Of a stretch of DNA of 22,190 nucleotides, positions 21,441 to 22,190 are shown piece after piece; within the stretch, counting starts at the first letter, position 1, and the number at the start of each line of letters is the position of its first letter. Origin of the DNA: Candidatus Hodarchaeota archaeon (GTDB lineage: Archaea > Asgardarchaeota > Heimdallarchaeia > Hodarchaeales > YT1-039); NCBI GenBank assembly GCA_016840025.1, contig JAEOTF010000339.1:1-22190 (forward strand), written 5' to 3'. Position numbers and translations under genes: made by a program. The notes beneath the pieces are model-generated. The model did no database searches. It had not been told where the DNA came from and was given only the letters and a program-made list of their open reading frames with translations.

Positions 21441-22190
21441 ACCAGGTGGTGGTTATGTCCCGAACCTAACTGTGGGTATGAGTGGAAAACAACAATCAAC
21501 CAACGTACAGGTAGTGGCAGTGGTTGTCCTGCCTGTGTGGGATCAGTCGTGACTGACCGAAATCGGGTGACCATCACCCACCCTCACTTGATCAAAGAAG
21601 TCCATCCGACCAAGAACGGCACCAAAAAACTTGAAGATTATTCCTACGGCTCACCAGAGCCCTTCTGGTGGTTATGTCCCAAACCTAACTGTGGGCATGA
21701 GTGGGAAGCAATGATCTATAATCGTACAATTAAGAATATGCCTACTGGTTGTCCCAACTGTGCTAGGAAGAAAAATATTTTCGGAGAATTATGGGGAAAG
21801 GTTGAAGAACATACCGAGAACATTGTTAAAGCCTTTTTCCCTAACTCCCGTCCTCAATTTCGAATATCTCATAAAAAGACTTGGATTGAACCCGACAATG
21901 TCGTAAAGCTAGCCCCTGACGTGGAAATTGTCGATGGGGACGATGATTTTGATCTAATTATTGAGGCTAAGCAAACTCCGTGGGGGTGTAAAGTCAAAAA
22001 GGATAGGGGGAACTATACACAATATTGTAAGCGCCTAATCATCCCGTACTTCTATGGACATAGAAAGTCTATAGATCATCCCGACTTACTCAGTGGAACA
22101 ATTACACCTGTCGAATTTCTTACCTTTCCTGAACTGATGGTTAGACTTGCTGAATTGTCAACGACCAAGGTGGATGAAGAGAAACTACAA
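21417..22190 (+). CDS. Zinc-finger (PF14311-like) PD-(D/E)xK nuclease-like protein, 5' end lost, runs off window
   Basis: An open frame of 258 codons continues past the window. Two copies of a treble-clef/zinc-ribbon module (WWLCPEPNCGYEW...GCPAC and WWLCPKPNCGHEW...GCPNC) lie 73 codons apart; their DNA is nearly identical over about 40 bases, so the duplication is recent. The modules match the probable zinc-ribbon family PF14311, commonly attached to nucleases. Downstream, P167-D168 and E183-A-K185 (counting from 21417) form a PD-(D/E)xK signature (APDVEIV, FDLIIEAKQ). The frame has no usable start before the first module: it opens after a TGA at 21414 lying inside a repeat unit, and the first GTG is inside the finger. 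The gene is therefore probably 5'-truncated or interrupted by the array. A DNA-modification or defence nuclease is likely. Confidence 0.65.

Noticed and set aside
1..22190. tRNA or rRNA genes
   Set aside because: No cloverleaf with a TTCGANNC-type T-arm paired to an acceptor stem was seen by eye; a tRNA or rRNA covariance search would be decisive.

Overview
The window looks like part of an Asgard archaeal chromosome, plausibly Heimdallarchaeia-like. The genes are archaeal in style, with Shine-Dalgarno motifs, TATA-like boxes and some GTG, TTG and possibly CTG starts. Yet they encode eukaryote-signature families: an Arf-like GTPase, a Rag/Gtr-like GTPase with a helix-hairpin-helix module, a longin-like/GTPase fusion, two tail-anchored SNARE-like proteins, and an eS25-type ribosomal protein. 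The lineage is inferred from gene content only.

Bases 1-11,660 are compact, conserved-looking chromosome. On the minus strand, an Arf-like GTPase is followed by the start of a metallo-beta-lactamase-fold hydrolase. Then come a plus-strand unknown with an 11-residue repeat, an EamA transporter, and a convergent DUF885 metallopeptidase-like protein. Next are two tandem SNARE-like genes, a YfcE/MJ0936/Vps29-type phosphoesterase and a Rag-like GTPase, all plus strand. A four-gene minus-strand cluster follows (in transcription order: coiled coil, cyclophilin-like, CitG-like, longin-like/degenerate GTPase), then the eS25 gene.

Bases 11,660-22,190 look accessory. They hold a lone TnpB element abutting the orphaned 3' end of another gene, a large beta-helix surface protein with an LRR gene upstream, and a 49-residue zinc-ribbon gene missed by length cut-offs beside a short winged-helix fragment. 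Further on are an unknown 169-residue protein, two small exported or membrane proteins, long non-coding stretches, and a remarkable array of about 18 degenerate TTCKNAGAA units. The array runs into the open frame of an N-terminally incomplete zinc-finger / PD-(D/E)xK protein that continues past the window.

The most interesting signal is the SNARE-like pair at 5007-6431. Each has sixteen hydrophobic layers in SNARE register, a glutamine exactly at the central (0) layer, a short linker and a C-terminal membrane anchor. They lie within 9.5 kb of three Ras-superfamily-type GTPases, a longin-like domain and a Vps29-family fold. This suggests, but does not prove, a membrane-trafficking or membrane-signalling neighbourhood.
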